This document shows, piece after piece, positions 32,498 to 40,663 of a stretch of 47,165 nucleotides of DNA. The stretch is taken from contig JAXGTD010000017.1 in assembly GCA_040775095.1 (NCBI GenBank), forward strand, positions 1 to 47,165, in the 5' to 3' direction. Source of the DNA: JAXGTD01 sp040775095. GTDB taxonomy: Bacteria > Pseudomonadota > Gammaproteobacteria > Chromatiales > Chromatiaceae. Position 1 is the first letter of the stretch, and the number at the start of each line of letters is the position of its first letter. The notes under the pieces were generated by a model. It did no database searches, was not told where the DNA came from, and saw only the letters and a program-made list of their open reading frames with translations. Made by a program: the position numbers and the translations under genes.

Positions 32498-33379
32498 ATG
32501 CACGACACCATCGGCTTCATCGGACTCGGTATCATGGGCCGTCCCATGGCCCTCAATCTCATCGCGGCGGGCAACGCACTGGCGGTCCACGCAAGGCGAT
32601 CCGAGGCGCTACGGCCGCTGGAGGCGGCCGGCGCAACGCCCTGCGCCAATCCGGCCGAGGTCGCTCGGCGGGCGCCCATCGTGTTCACCATGCTGTCCGA
32701 CACGCCGGACGTGGAGCAGGTGATCCTCGGCGGGGACGGCCTGATCGAGGGCGTCGACGAGGGCTCGATTGTCGTGGACATGAGCACCGTCTCGCCATCG
32801 GCCACACGGCGGATGGCCGAGCGCCTGCGCAAACGCGGGGCCGAGATGCTCGACGCCCCGGTCTCCGGCGGCGACATCGGCGCCAACAACGCGACCCTGT
32901 CGATCATGGTCGGCGGTAGCGATGCGGCATTTGCGCGAGTCCGGCCGCTGCTGGAGACCATGGGCAGACATATCGTGCACATTGGCGGCAGCGGCGCCGG
33001 GCAGGTCTGCAAGGCCTGCAACCAGGTGGTCATCAGCCACAGCATCGCCGGCATCGGTGAGGCCTTCGTGCTCGCCGAGGCCTCTGGCGTGGATCCCGCC
33101 CGCGTGCGCGAGGCCCTGCTCGGCGGCTTCGCGAACAGCCGCGTGCTCGAGGTGCACGGACAGCGCATGCTCGATGCCAACTACGCGCCGGGGTTCAAGG
33201 CGAGACTGCACCAGAAGGACATGCGCATCGTCATGGAGGCCGCCCACGAGCTTGGTATCGCACTACCGGGCACGGCGCAGGTGGCGCAGCTCCTCAACGC
33301 GCTCGTCGGTCAGGGTCTTGGGGAACTGGACTCGGCCGCGGTCTTGCGCATACAGCAGCAACTCAACGGCGGGCCTTAG
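32498..33379 (+). CDS. Beta-hydroxyacid dehydrogenase (2-hydroxy-3-oxopropionate reductase-like)
   Basis: A 293-aa NAD(P)-dependent dehydrogenase of the 3-hydroxyisobutyrate/tartronate semialdehyde reductase family. The ATG at 32498 follows AGGAG. The N-terminus IGFIGLGIMGRPMALNLI gives the Rossmann GxGxxG (G9, G11, G14). The substrate-binding DAPVSGGDIGA (119-129) and catalytic K172 in GQVCKACNQVVIS are present. GarR-like tartronate semialdehyde reductase is the best guess from DAPVSGGDIGANNATLSIMVGG, but substrate cannot be fixed by eye. No related catabolic genes adjoin it. An imperfect hairpin lies just after the gene. Confidence 0.88.
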   Translation: MHDTIGFIGLGIMGRPMALNLIAAGNALAVHARRSEALRPLEAAGATPCANPAEVARRAPIVFTMLSDTPDVEQVILGGDGLIEGVDEGSIVVDMSTVSPSATRRMAERLRKRGAEMLDAPVSGGDIGANNATLSIMVGGSDAAFARVRPLLETMGRHIVHIGGSGAGQVCKACNQVVISHSIAGIGEAFVLAEASGVDPARVREALLGGFANSRVLEVHGQRMLDANYAPGFKARLHQKDMRIVMEAAHELGIALPGTAQVAQLLNALVGQGLGELDSAAVLRIQQQLNGGP

Positions 33380-33401
33380 GGGTGAGTCATAGCACGATGC
33401 C

Positions 33402-33428
33402 GATCCAGTGCCGTCCTGGCATTGGATC
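33402..33428. terminator. Hairpin between convergent genes
   Basis: GATCCAGTGCC and GGCATTGGATC form an 11-bp stem with one G-U pair and a GTCCT loop. It sits between the dehydrogenase and the convergent DUF1269 gene, where a bidirectional terminator is expected, but no T-run follows. Confidence 0.4.
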
Positions 33429-33499
33429 AGCGCGCGAACCGGAGGCGATGGGCAGGCCAGCCCGGCCGCCCCATTCCTCGAGGGGCCGCCAGAGGATGC

Positions 33500-33994
33500 T
33501 CAGCCGTCGCCCTCAATGACCTTGCGCAGCTCGGCCTCCTCATCCTTGGTCAGTGAGGTCCGCAACACCTTACCCTTGCCGTGGAACTCGGCCAGACGCT
33601 CCAGCACCTTATCGGTGGTTGCCTTGCGGATGAGAATGAAGATTGCCGAACAGCCGGGTCGGAAGCTGTCCGCCAGCTCTTTCATGAAGTTGTCATCCAC
33701 GCCAATGTCCGACAGCTTTCCGGACAGGGCGCCGGCACCAGCACCGACCGCGGCACCGAGCAAAGGATTCAGGAACAGCATCCCGATCAACATGCCCCAG
33801 AACCCACCGCCGATGGCGCCCATCGCGGTCAGGCTCACGGCCTGATGCAGCTTGACCTTGCCCGCGTCGTCCTTGGTGACGACCACGACGTCCTCCATGT
33901 CGATGAGGTATTCCTTCTGCAGCTTCGCCAACTCGGCGCGCATTTCAAACGCCAGTTGCTCCTGGGGAAACGAGATCACGACCAGATCGCTCAT
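33500..33994 (-). CDS. DUF1269 family protein with a glycine-rich membrane segment
   Basis: The 164-aa product starts MSDLVVISFPQEQLAFEMRAEL from an ATG with GAGGA upstream. The centre (about 53-93, AVSLTAMGAIGGGFWGMLIGM and LLGAAVGAGAGALSG) is a hydrophobic, glycine-zipper-like stretch flanked by charged cytoplasmic-looking domains. This is the DUF1269 pattern; such proteins are often linked to stress or biofilm conditions but have no defined biochemical role. It converges with the dehydrogenase and is followed upstream by three small genes on the same strand. Confidence 0.85.
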   Translation of the reverse strand: MSDLVVISFPQEQLAFEMRAELAKLQKEYLIDMEDVVVVTKDDAGKVKLHQAVSLTAMGAIGGGFWGMLIGMLFLNPLLGAAVGAGAGALSGKLSDIGVDDNFMKELADSFRPGCSAIFILIRKATTDKVLERLAEFHGKGKVLRTSLTKDEEAELRKVIEGDG

Positions 33995-34060
33995 CGGTTG
34001 TCCTCATGAATCACGGATGGGGTGGCGGGGTGATGGGCCCGGGTCCGCGCCCGGGGGAGG

Positions 34061-34375
34061 TCAATGATAGACCGCGTCGGCGACCCCATTGGTGACCGAC
34101 ACACGGGCGATACCCTGAATCCCCAGCGGGCAGATGTAGGTGACGTTGATGATGGTGCGGACGTTCGGCGACGCCTCGGAGCGGGCGATGATCCCGGACG
34201 CCGCATCGCCCGGACGCTCCACGAGACAGCCGCAGGCGGCAAGCTGATCCACGTCCATGCCAACCTTTGGAATGCAGTGCGCCGTACCGCCCGAGGACTG
34301 ACAGGCCCCCAACCAGCCGACCAGCACGCTGATCGCCACGGTGGGCAGATACCGCCCGCGAGCCCGACCGGGCAT
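34061..34375 (-). CDS. Small predicted lipoprotein
   Basis: A 104-aa product with a basic start (MPGRARGRYL), hydrophobic helix and lipobox LGAC (C25). The mature protein is about 80 aa with cysteines in GTAHCIP, AACGCLVERPG and TYICPLG, and no recognised domain. It starts 17 bp after the end of the upstream 61-aa gene, suggesting cotranscription. Function unknown. Confidence 0.7.
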   Translation of the reverse strand: MPGRARGRYLPTVAISVLVGWLGACQSSGGTAHCIPKVGMDVDQLAACGCLVERPGDAASGIIARSEASPNVRTIINVTYICPLGIQGIARVSVTNGVADAVYH

Positions 34376-34391
34376 GGAAGGCGCCCCCGCC

Positions 34392-34577
34392 CTACCCCTT
34401 CTCTGCCTCGTCCAAGGCCGACCTCAGCGCCTGGAAGATCAGCCGACTCGCCTCCTTCTCATCGAGCTCGGGGACTTCCCAGCCCATGATGCGGCAGTAT
34501 TTCGTGACCAGGTGACGCACGTCGTGCACGAGCTCGTTCTGATACCGCGCGATCTCGACCTGTTCCAGTTCGGGCAT
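34392..34577 (-). CDS. Small hypothetical protein (61 aa)
   Basis: The ATG at 34577 has a very good ribosome-binding site (GGGGGAGATATC), which supports translation. The product MPELEQVEIARYQNELVHDV is acidic and helical, with no signal or membrane segment. It contains CRIMGWEVPELDEKEASRLIFQA, given in part, and no domain I recognise. It lies immediately upstream of the lipoprotein gene. The start at 34577 is chosen over 34625 because of the ribosome site. Confidence 0.65.
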   Translation of the reverse strand: MPELEQVEIARYQNELVHDVRHLVTKYCRIMGWEVPELDEKEASRLIFQALRSALDEAEKG

Positions 34578-34681
34578 GATATCTCCCCCTATCGGGTCAG
34601 CGGTGATGGCGACGGCGGCATGCACGACGCCGGTGTTGGATGGGTGTGCTCGGTTGTGCGTCGCACGGCTTGTACCCGCGC

Positions 34682-35002
34682 TCAGCAGTCCTCCCGGCAG
34701 ATCTTCAGATCGCTACGACAGTCCTCGATGCATTGTCCAAGGGGGACATCACCGACGTCGTAGTGGGCCGAGTCGCGTCGCGCGACCGAGCCCTCACACT
34801 GCTGCAGACACCCGGCGTAGACGGTATCACACTGCGCCACGCAGTCGGCGCCATCGCCGACCCCCGGCAATTGCGAGAGGGCCGATGGATCATCATCGGC
34901 CTCGGCGGCACCCGTCCCAAGCAAGCAAGTCGCAAGCAGCGCGGTCCGGATCGGGCCGGCCAGCTCAGAGATTCGGGCGGTCATCAGCGTGGTCGGTCGC
35001 AT
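34682..35002 (-). CDS. Exported cysteine-rich protein with two twin CX3C motifs
   Basis: A 106-aa product with GAGGA upstream of the ATG at 35002 and a likely signal peptide (about 17-35, ending GAAEA). The mature part carries CVAQCDTVYAGCLQQC (C54, C58, C65, C69) and CIEDCRSDLKICREDC (C91, C95, C102, C106). Both have the identical spacing C-x3-C-x6-C-x3-C and the protein ends on the last cysteine. This twin CX3C layout suggests two disulfide-linked helical hairpins or a metal site. It lies about 100 bp upstream of the 61-aa gene. Family not recognised. Confidence 0.75.
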   Translation of the reverse strand: MRPTTLMTARISELAGPIRTALLATCLLGTGAAEADDDPSALSQLPGVGDGADCVAQCDTVYAGCLQQCEGSVARRDSAHYDVGDVPLGQCIEDCRSDLKICREDC

Positions 35003-35313
35003 GTTACTCGTCCTCTGACATCGGAATAGCGTCGCGTCGGTACTCGTTCGCCAAGGCTGGCCGATCCGCCTGGGTGAGCCTCGGGCGATCGCGGTCAGGC
35101 GGCAAAACTAGTCCGAAATCGCCGAGATGGCAACTGCAACGGCCCCGTCGACCCCAAGCGCCCCGCGTTTTCTTACCGAAAATTAATCCTGCCGCAAGCA
35201 CGCGGTAACCGGCTCGCGCCCAGACTAATGCGATGACAACACAGTGTTCGGCGTCACGGGCACAGACTCCCCGCCCCGTGCCGACACATGGCAGACTACT
35301 CGGAGCGATAAAG
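35003..35313. promoter_or_regulatory. Divergent intergenic region upstream of the HtrA-type protease gene
   Basis: These 311 bases separate the Cys-rich gene from the protease gene, so promoters for both must lie here. The most AT-rich part is near 35168-35190 (TTTTCTTACCGAAAATTAAT). I could not identify a convincing sigma-E type or other operator. The protease frame stays open back to 35233, but that start lacks a ribosome site. Confidence 0.4.
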
Positions 35314-36870
35314 ATGCACCAGCGCAGCGCCAACCCAACCCGCGTCGTCGGCCTGACGGTCGAGCCCGGCATCCGGGCGACCCTGGCACGACGGCCTTTC
35401 GCCCGGAATGCCCTCGCCGGCGCCCTCGCCCTCGTACTCGCGGGTGCGGCGGGCGGCTTCACCGGCGATCTCCTTGCCGCCACGACCACCACCGACCCGG
35501 CAAGTCCGGTCGCGACCGGTCCCCACAGTTTTGCCGACGTGGTCGAACGGGTCACACCGGCGGTGGTCAACGTGACGGTCGCCCAGGATCCGGGCCAGCG
35601 GCTATCGCCGCCCCACGGCAATATGCCGCAGGGCATCGTGCCGGAGGACTCTCCCTTGTATCCGTTCTTCCAGCGCTTTGGCAACATGCATGGGATGCCC
35701 ATGCCGAAGGAGCGGCAGGGAGAAGGCTCGGGCTTCATCGTCGATGCGGATGGCCACATCGTCACCAATAACCATGTGGTCGAGGACGCCACCCGCATTG
35801 AGGTCACCCTGAACGACGGGACCAAGCACGAGGCCCGCGTGATCGGCCGCGACCCGAAGACCGACATCGCCCTCATCAAGATCGATGCGGATCGGCCGCT
35901 GCCCTTTGTCCAGCCGGGCAGCTCCAAGGGCGCGCGTGTCGGCGACTGGGTGCTCGCCGTGGGCAACCCGTTCGGACTCGGCGGCACGGTCAATGCCGGG
36001 ATCGTCTCCGCACGCGGCCGCGATATCCAGTCCGGCCCCTATGACGACTATCTGCAGATCGACGCGCCGATCAACCGCGGCAACTCCGGTGGGCCGCTGT
36101 TCGACACAACGGGACAGGTGATCGGGGTGAACACGGCCATCTACTCTCCCAGCGGCGGCAACGTCGGCATCGGCTTCGCGATCCCGGCCGAAACCGTGGC
36201 CGATGTGGTCGCCCAGCTGCGCGACACCGGCCATGTCGAGCGTGGCTGGCTCGGGGTGCAGATTCAGCCCGTCACCGAGGCGGTCGCGGAGAGTCTTGGG
36301 CTTCCCAACGACAGTGGCGTACTCGTCGCGGACGTATTGCCGGGCGGGCCTGCCGAGGCCGCCGGCGTGCGCAGCGGCGATGTCATCCTGACGGCGGCCG
36401 GACAGCACATGCAGGACTACAGGGATCTCACCAGGCTTATCGCGGGCATTGATGCCGGGACCCGCGTTGATCTCGAGTTGATACGTGAAGGCAAACCGCA
36501 ACACGTCGCGGTCACGATCGGGCACATGCCGCAAGACGAGGTCGCGCAGGCGGCGCCAACCTCGGTGGACGACGGGCAGCCTCGAATCGGGCTCTACCTG
36601 GCCCCGCTGACCCCGGAGATGCGCGCCGAGCGTGGTCTGCCAAGCGACAGCGAGGGCGTGGTCGTGGCGCAGGTGCAGGAAGGCAGTCCCGCCGCGCGCG
36701 CAGGAATCGAGCCCGGCAGCGTGATCTCGATGGTCGGACAACAACGGGTACACAGTCCCGACGAGGTGGTCGCGCTGGTCCGGAAGGCGGCCGAACAGGA
36801 TCGGCGCTCGGTGTTGTTGCGCGTGGAGCAGGATGGCGAGCAGCGCTTCGTCGCCGTTCCCTTCGCCTGA
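35314..36870 (+). CDS. HtrA/Deg-family periplasmic serine protease
   Basis: DegP/DegQ-type proteases degrade or refold damaged envelope proteins. The ATG at 35314 has GGAG at the right distance and gives 518 aa with an N-terminal export segment (NALAGALALVLAGAAGGF). The trypsin-like triad is visible: H in VTNNHVVEDA, D in PKTDIALIKI and S in INRGNSGGPLFD. Two PDZ domains follow, the first beginning near RGWLGVQIQPV and the second near IGLYLAPLTPEM. The family is certain; DegQ/MucD-like is the best subgroup by length and layout. It is divergent from the small-protein cluster and followed by tandem hairpins and a two-component system. Confidence 0.93.
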   Translation: MHQRSANPTRVVGLTVEPGIRATLARRPFARNALAGALALVLAGAAGGFTGDLLAATTTTDPASPVATGPHSFADVVERVTPAVVNVTVAQDPGQRLSPPHGNMPQGIVPEDSPLYPFFQRFGNMHGMPMPKERQGEGSGFIVDADGHIVTNNHVVEDATRIEVTLNDGTKHEARVIGRDPKTDIALIKIDADRPLPFVQPGSSKGARVGDWVLAVGNPFGLGGTVNAGIVSARGRDIQSGPYDDYLQIDAPINRGNSGGPLFDTTGQVIGVNTAIYSPSGGNVGIGFAIPAETVADVVAQLRDTGHVERGWLGVQIQPVTEAVAESLGLPNDSGVLVADVLPGGPAEAAGVRSGDVILTAAGQHMQDYRDLTRLIAGIDAGTRVDLELIREGKPQHVAVTIGHMPQDEVAQAAPTSVDDGQPRIGLYLAPLTPEMRAERGLPSDSEGVVVAQVQEGSPAARAGIEPGSVISMVGQQRVHSPDEVVALVRKAAEQDRRSVLLRVEQDGEQRFVAVPFA

Positions 36871-36965
36871 GCTTGCTGTTGGGCGGGACGCGCATGGCGG
36901 TGGCCATTCGCGCGTCACCGGCCCATCCGAGGGTGTTACGTTGAGGTCTTGAGTCTCCTTATCGT

Positions 36966-36999
36966 CAGGGTCCCTGACACCTTGACCCTGTTTTCTTCT
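36966..36999 (+). terminator. Rho-independent terminator-like hairpin after the protease gene
   Basis: CAGGGTC (36966-36972) pairs with GACCCTG (36984-36990), followed by TTTTCTTCT. An alternative overlapping palindrome GTCAGGGTCCCTGAC (36964-36978) shares the first arm. It lies about 95 bp past the protease stop and fits its terminator. Confidence 0.65.
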
Positions 37000-37010
37000 G
37001 AAGGGCACTC

Positions 37011-37078
37011 CCCTGAAGTGTTCGATGAGCAAGAGGATAACCCCCCCTCGGCCCATTGAGCTCTTCAGGGTTTTTTTT
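37011..37078 (+). terminator. Second hairpin with T-run before the response regulator
   Basis: CCCTGAAG (37011-37018) and CTTCAGGG (37063-37070) form an 8-bp stem, enclosing a loop with its own GAGG/CCTC pairing, and eight T (37071-37078) follow at once. The large structured loop is longer than usual. It could end a small RNA, or act as an attenuator for the two-component operon that starts at 37168. Confidence 0.55.
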
Positions 37079-37167
37079 GAGCCGCAAACCGCTCGCGCGG
37101 TGCGGGTGGCAGGCGCTACCCGCTTGGCGCAAACTATTGCCCGCCACTCCCCTACCCGTCATTGAAC

Positions 37168-37845
37168 ATGCGTATCCTCGTCGTCGAAGACGATTCCCAA
37201 CAGGCCGCCTTCCTGACCAAGGCGCTGCAGGAGATCGGCGCCGTCGTTGATCATGCCAGCGACGGCCGCGAGGGGCTGTTTCTCGCCGCCGGCAACGAAT
37301 ACGACCTGTTGGTGCTCGACCGAATGCTGCCCCAGCTCGACGGGCTCACCATCATCCGGACCCTACGCGCGTCGGGCAATCAGACGCCGGTACTGATCCT
37401 GAGCGCCCTTGGGGATGTTGACGACCGTGTCGACGGTCTGCGCGCCGGCGGCGACGACTATCTGGTCAAGCCCTTCGCCTTCTCCGAGCTGCATGCCCGC
37501 ATCGAGGCCTTGATGCGCCGCGCCGCCCCCGGCGATGCCCCGGAGGTCCGGCTGCGCGTGGCCGATCTGGAGCTGGACCTGCTCACACGCGAGGTCCAAC
37601 GAGGCGGTCAGGCCATCACGCTTCAGCCCCGAGAATTTCGGCTGCTGGAATACCTGATGCGCCATGCCGGTCAGGTCGTCACGCGCACCATGCTGCTGGA
37701 ACACGTGTGGGACTACCACTTCGATCCCCAGACCAACGTCATCGACGTACACATCAGCCGACTGCGCGCAAAGATCGACAAGGACTTTGCGCGGCCGCTG
37801 CTGCACACGGTTCGTGGCGCCGGCTACGTGATCCGTGAGCCCTGA
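37168..37845 (+). CDS. OmpR-family response regulator
   Basis: A 225-aa regulator with a receiver domain (D51 in LLVLDRMLPQLDG, K at LVKPFAFSEL) and an OmpR/PhoB winged helix (about 130-222, with RLLEYLMRHAGQVVTRTMLLEHVW and HISRLRAKID). The ATG at 37168 begins MRILVVEDDS; a TTG two codons earlier is an alternative. It overlaps the kinase start by 11 bases, so they are a coupled pair. The subgroup looks closest to CusR/QseB-type regulators; the signal is unknown. Upstream are two hairpins and the HtrA-type protease gene. Confidence 0.92.
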   Translation: MRILVVEDDSQQAAFLTKALQEIGAVVDHASDGREGLFLAAGNEYDLLVLDRMLPQLDGLTIIRTLRASGNQTPVLILSALGDVDDRVDGLRAGGDDYLVKPFAFSELHARIEALMRRAAPGDAPEVRLRVADLELDLLTREVQRGGQAITLQPREFRLLEYLMRHAGQVVTRTMLLEHVWDYHFDPQTNVIDVHISRLRAKIDKDFARPLLHTVRGAGYVIREP

Positions 37846-39349
37846 GACGCACCCGGCACCGCGACCGGATGCGCCCGACGGCACGGAGTCGGGCGAGGGC
37901 CCGCGCTCGATCCTCGCCAGCTCGACCTTCCGGCTGGCACTGCTCTACATGCTCCTGCTCGGCACCTCGGTGGCGATCCTGTTGGTGTTCATCTATTGGT
38001 CCACCGCCGGCTACATGTCGCGCCAGACCGACGCCACCATCGGTGCCGAGATCCAGGGTCTCGCCGAGCAGTACCGGCGCGCCGGGCTGACCGGGCTGTC
38101 GGCCCTGATCGCCGAGCGGATTGCGCGCGATCCCGGTGGTGCGAGCGTCTATCTGCTCGCCGACGAGCAGCTCCAGCCCCTCGTTAGCAACCTCGACCGC
38201 TGGCCGTCCGGCGAGCCGGACGCCAACGGCTGGATCGCGTTTCGACTGCGCGAGCGCGGCCCTGACAAGGCCGAGGAGCATACCGCGCGGGCCAAGGTGT
38301 TCCGGCTCCGCGGCGGCCTACGGTTGCTGGTAGGCCGCGACGTGCGCGATCTCGTGGCCACCCGCGAGCTGATCCTGGATGCGCTCGCCTGGGGCTTCGC
38401 GATGACCGCCGCCTTGGCCCTGCTCGGGGGCTGGCTGATGAGCGCGGGAGTGATGCGGCGCCTGGAGACCATCAATCAGGTCAGTCGTGGGATCATCGAT
38501 GGCGACCTGTCGCGGCGTGTGCCCACCGACGGCACCGGCGATGACTTCGATCAGCTCGCGGTCAACCTCAACCGGATGCTCGAGCGCATCGAGTCGCTGA
38601 TGACGAGCGTGCGCCAGGTCTCCGACCACATCGCGCACGACCTGCGCACGCCACTGAGCCGGATGCGCACCCGGCTGGAGCTGCTGCGCGGCAACACCGC
38701 CAAAGACGACGCCCGTGAAGAGGTCGACGCATGCATCAATGACGCCGAAGAGCTGCTTGCCACGTTCAACGCGCTGCTTCGTATTGCGCGCATCGAGTCA
38801 GGCAACCGGCGCGCCGAGTTTGCCGACGTCGATCTGGCCCCTCTGCTGCATGACGTCGCGGAGCTCTACGAGCCGATTGCAACCGACAAGGAACAGCAGC
38901 TGCGCGTCGGCCTGGATCCGGATCAGGCGGCCCATACGCCCGGGGGATCGACCGACCTGCGGGTCCACGGCGACCGCGACCTCCTGTTTCAGGCCGTCGC
39001 CAACCTGGTCGACAATGCCATCAAATACACGCCCAGGGGCGGAGAGATCCACGTCGGCGCCGCGCATGCCAACGGCCAGATCGAGGTCACGGTGTCCGAC
39101 ACGGGTCCCGGCGTCCCCCCGGCGCTGCGTACCAAGGTGTTCCAGCGCTTTTTCCGGGTCGACGACAGCCGCGCCACGGCCGGCAACGGCCTCGGCCTGA
39201 GCCTGGTCCAGGCCGTCGCCCAAATCCACGACGCCACGATCCGTCTCGACGACAACGACCCGGGCCTGCGTGTGACCCTCGGTCTCGCGCCAGGCCCGGT
39301 CCATCACGGCCGGCCCGCGCGCGCCCAGCGGCGGACAACGGCGGACTGA
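37835..39349 (+). CDS. Membrane sensor histidine kinase partner
   Basis: A 504-aa kinase starting with GTG at 37835 inside the regulator gene. Two membrane helices (about 32-55 and 183-205) enclose a periplasmic domain of about 125 residues with no recognised fold. HAMP follows (about 207-258), then HisKA with SDHIAHDLRTPLSRMRTRLE (H268), and HATPase_c with VANLVDNAIKYTPRGG, DTGPGVP and GNGLGLSLVQAV. All catalytic boxes are intact. The C-terminal 20 residues are basic and low complexity. It is paired with the upstream regulator; ligand unknown. Confidence 0.92.
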   Translation: MSPETHPAPRPDAPDGTESGEGPRSILASSTFRLALLYMLLLGTSVAILLVFIYWSTAGYMSRQTDATIGAEIQGLAEQYRRAGLTGLSALIAERIARDPGGASVYLLADEQLQPLVSNLDRWPSGEPDANGWIAFRLRERGPDKAEEHTARAKVFRLRGGLRLLVGRDVRDLVATRELILDALAWGFAMTAALALLGGWLMSAGVMRRLETINQVSRGIIDGDLSRRVPTDGTGDDFDQLAVNLNRMLERIESLMTSVRQVSDHIAHDLRTPLSRMRTRLELLRGNTAKDDAREEVDACINDAEELLATFNALLRIARIESGNRRAEFADVDLAPLLHDVAELYEPIATDKEQQLRVGLDPDQAAHTPGGSTDLRVHGDRDLLFQAVANLVDNAIKYTPRGGEIHVGAAHANGQIEVTVSDTGPGVPPALRTKVFQRFFRVDDSRATAGNGLGLSLVQAVAQIHDATIRLDDNDPGLRVTLGLAPGPVHHGRPARAQRRTTAD

Positions 39350-39401
39350 TCCGGAGACCGAGGCGGCAGCCAAGCTGTCGACGCCACTTGCCGTCGAGCG
39401 C

Positions 39402-40178
39402 TCACATGGTCGCGCGAAGCTCCACCAGGGCCTGATCGAAGGTATCCACCCGAATCAGCCCGACCCGCGGATATTCCAAGTCGATGATGATGTAGACCGC
39501 GACGGACATCACCGCCGCGAAACCGACGATGTGCAGCCAGTTGCGCGTCCTGCCACCGGCCATGCCGTATCCGGCCAGCAAGGCGCCGGCGAGCGTCAGT
39601 GCAAACAGCATCAGGAAAATGACGACCGGCGGATGGATCTGGGTGGCCATCGTCCGCGTGGTCACGACATCGATCATCTCGTTGAGGGCCGGCAGCAACA
39701 GCTTGATCGCGTCCGGCGATCCGCCCGCCATCTGACCAGCCGCGATCGCCTCATGCCAGATCTCCTGTTGCAGCACGTTGCTTCTCGCCAGCTCTGCCAT
39801 GGCGGCCGCCACATCCGGGAGCTTCTGGTAGGTCAGCAGCCTGGCATCGACATAGTCTCTGAACTGCTTGCGCATCGCCGGACGCACCGCCTCGGGCAGC
39901 AGATCGAGCCGCAGATAGGCCGTGCCGATGGCGTTGGTCTCCTGCACGACCAGATCGCGACGGACATCGAAGCGTGAGGCCGCCCCCGAGAAGGTGAATG
40001 CGATCAGCAGACCCACCAGCGCGAACACCGCGCCTTCGATCGCGCCGGTGCCGGCCCGGGCACCATCGGGGTCGCGCGCCAGGCGTTTGGTACCGACGCG
40101 TCGGCCAACTTCCAGCAACGCCAGCATCCCGACAAACAGTCCAGCGGCAAGCAGTGCGGCGACGAACATTCGAGTCAT
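39402..40178 (-). CDS. DUF4239 (bestrophin-like domain) membrane protein
   Basis: A 258-aa membrane protein with two N-terminal helices (about 4-24 and 47-68), a soluble helical middle that includes RFDVRRDLVVQETNAIGTAYL, and two C-terminal helices (about 181-203 and 213-233). The E-x-N-A-I-G-T-A-Y-L-R segment and overall layout match DUF4239, often called bestrophin-like. Function in bacteria is unknown. It is convergent with the two-component kinase (52-bp gap). Confidence 0.8.
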   Translation of the reverse strand: MTRMFVAALLAAGLFVGMLALLEVGRRVGTKRLARDPDGARAGTGAIEGAVFALVGLLIAFTFSGAASRFDVRRDLVVQETNAIGTAYLRLDLLPEAVRPAMRKQFRDYVDARLLTYQKLPDVAAAMAELARSNVLQQEIWHEAIAAGQMAGGSPDAIKLLLPALNEMIDVVTTRTMATQIHPPVVIFLMLFALTLAGALLAGYGMAGGRTRNWLHIVGFAAVMSVAVYIIIDLEYPRVGLIRVDTFDQALVELRATM

Positions 40179-40207
40179 GACGAAACCCTGAGCGCGCGGA
40201 GGATGGT

Positions 40208-40243
40208 CCCAGGCGCCGCCGCGCGGCGGGAGCGGCGCCTGGG
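40208..40243. repeat. Perfect 12-bp stem hairpin upstream of the DUF4239 gene
   Basis: CCCAGGCGCCGC (40208-40219) and GCGGCGCCTGGG (40232-40243) enclose a 12-base GC-rich loop. It lies 30 bp upstream of the DUF4239 start, so it would be in that gene's 5' leader or promoter. No T-run follows. The remainder of 40179-40663 shows no supported gene. Confidence 0.55.
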
Positions 40244-40663
40244 CAATCTGGTCGATCGGGGAAACCGCCGGGGCGGCCGCTCTGGCCCCGCGCCACCGGC
40301 GGGGGTCTGCCGGGCGCGGACGGGGCCGCGCGGGAGGACGGGCCCCCGAGGCGGTCGTAGCTTACGCCGCCGGGGCAATCTGAACCATCGCATCCGCGAC
40401 AGCCAGCACCCCCCACAAGACGTCGGGGCTGCCCGGTGGGGTCGACTCGCGCTATGATCGGGCCGTATCGGTCGCCGATCGCACGTTGCATTCGGACTCC
40501 CTCGCCCGCGGCAGAGGCGAATTCGTGGCAACCCATCCCAAGCGTCGAGCCACAGCCCCCTTCGAGAGCCCATGTCATCCCTCAACCCGCAGTCGAGCGC
40601 CCTGTCCGCCGCGCGATCCCAGATCCTGCGCATCACCGCAGGGTCGAGCCCGGCGCCGCGCTG

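Noticed and set aside
35602..37056. 484-aa open frame on the minus strand
   Set aside because: Antisense to the Deg protease and running through the terminator region; no motif.
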